Shown one piece after another: positions 63,959 through 64,000 of a stretch of 64,000 bases of DNA (position 1 is its first letter; the number at the start of each line of letters is the position of its first letter). The DNA comes from Bactrocera neohumeralis. Lineage: Eukaryota; Arthropoda; Insecta; Diptera; Tephritidae. The notes below the pieces were generated by a model. That model was given only the letters and a program-made list of their open reading frames with translations. It did no database searches and was not told where the DNA came from. The stretch lies in the NCBI RefSeq assembly GCF_024586455.1, contig NW_026089623.1:14450236-14514235 (forward strand), written 5' to 3'. A program made the position numbers and the translations under genes.

Positions 63959-64000
63959 AGGAACGTCTGCTCCATCGCCATCGATTGGGGAATCGGGTTC

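Larger units (their letters stand above)
62067..64000 (-). mobile_element. RTE-clade element copy C, deleted and interrupted; runs off the window
   Basis: Same family as 7995-9850. 3' tail AAGAAGAGAAAAG at 62067-62079. It carries an R1-like insertion (62730-63365) and a deletion of about 310 bp in RT (near 63495). The 5' end lies beyond 64000. Confidence 0.85.

Overview
This window looks like repeat-rich, gene-poor insect chromatin, most likely from a cyclorrhaphan fly. A tephritid fruit fly is my best guess, based on remembered repeat families and not on a search. I found no host protein gene, no canonical tRNA or rRNA gene, and no bacterial-type operon or CRISPR array. Almost everything that can be named is a transposable element (TE), usually broken and often nested inside another. 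A run of 100 N at 21741-21840 marks an assembly gap.

0-13 kb: the env part of an insect errantivirus (forward) is split by a 3.96 kb DNA transposon with about 450 bp inverted termini and a 3-bp target duplication; that transposon was itself invaded by a 1 kb repeat carrying a GGAC microsatellite. Next comes a reverse-strand Ty3/Gypsy element of the CsRn1 type, whose RT gene is split by an RTE-clade non-LTR element with a perfect 10-bp target duplication, and then an isolated RTE endonuclease half. 13-23 kb: a second copy of the 1 kb repeat, a jockey-like RT relic, a deleted mariner, a two-gene PIF/Harbinger relic, an RTE tail and anonymous repeats.

23-36 kb: one arm of an inverted duplication (23489-25730), then a reverse-strand jockey-superfamily element with RNase H, split in its endonuclease/RT gene by a recent BEL/Pao element (BEL-1, 28898-34642, LTRs nearly identical, target duplication AGCAG). 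36-51 kb: a second mariner, copies of a TAGCCCTGACAG-ended element, and a nearly full-length BEL/Pao element (BEL-2, 39910-48068, target duplication ATGAT) lying inside the other arm of the inverted duplication (48074-50898). 51-64 kb: an ORF1 relic of an I/Jockey-type element, a hAT-type MITE with 8-bp target duplication, a Tnp2-like transposase, a tRNA-like SINE head, an RTE 5' half, a 1.08 kb copia derivative with 44-bp LTRs that keeps only gag, and a deleted RTE carrying an R1-like insertion.

The most interesting signal is a third gene (ORF3) after pol in both BEL/Pao elements. It encodes gag-like zinc knuckles and an arginine-rich tract, starts just after a consensus 3' splice site in both elements, and in BEL-1 also carries a protease-like fold whose catalytic Asp-Ser-Gly is replaced by Ser-Pro-Val. 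ORF3 is uninterrupted in both, while gag and pol around it are broken. The second is the small copia derivative, which resembles the gag-only TR-GAG elements described in plants.
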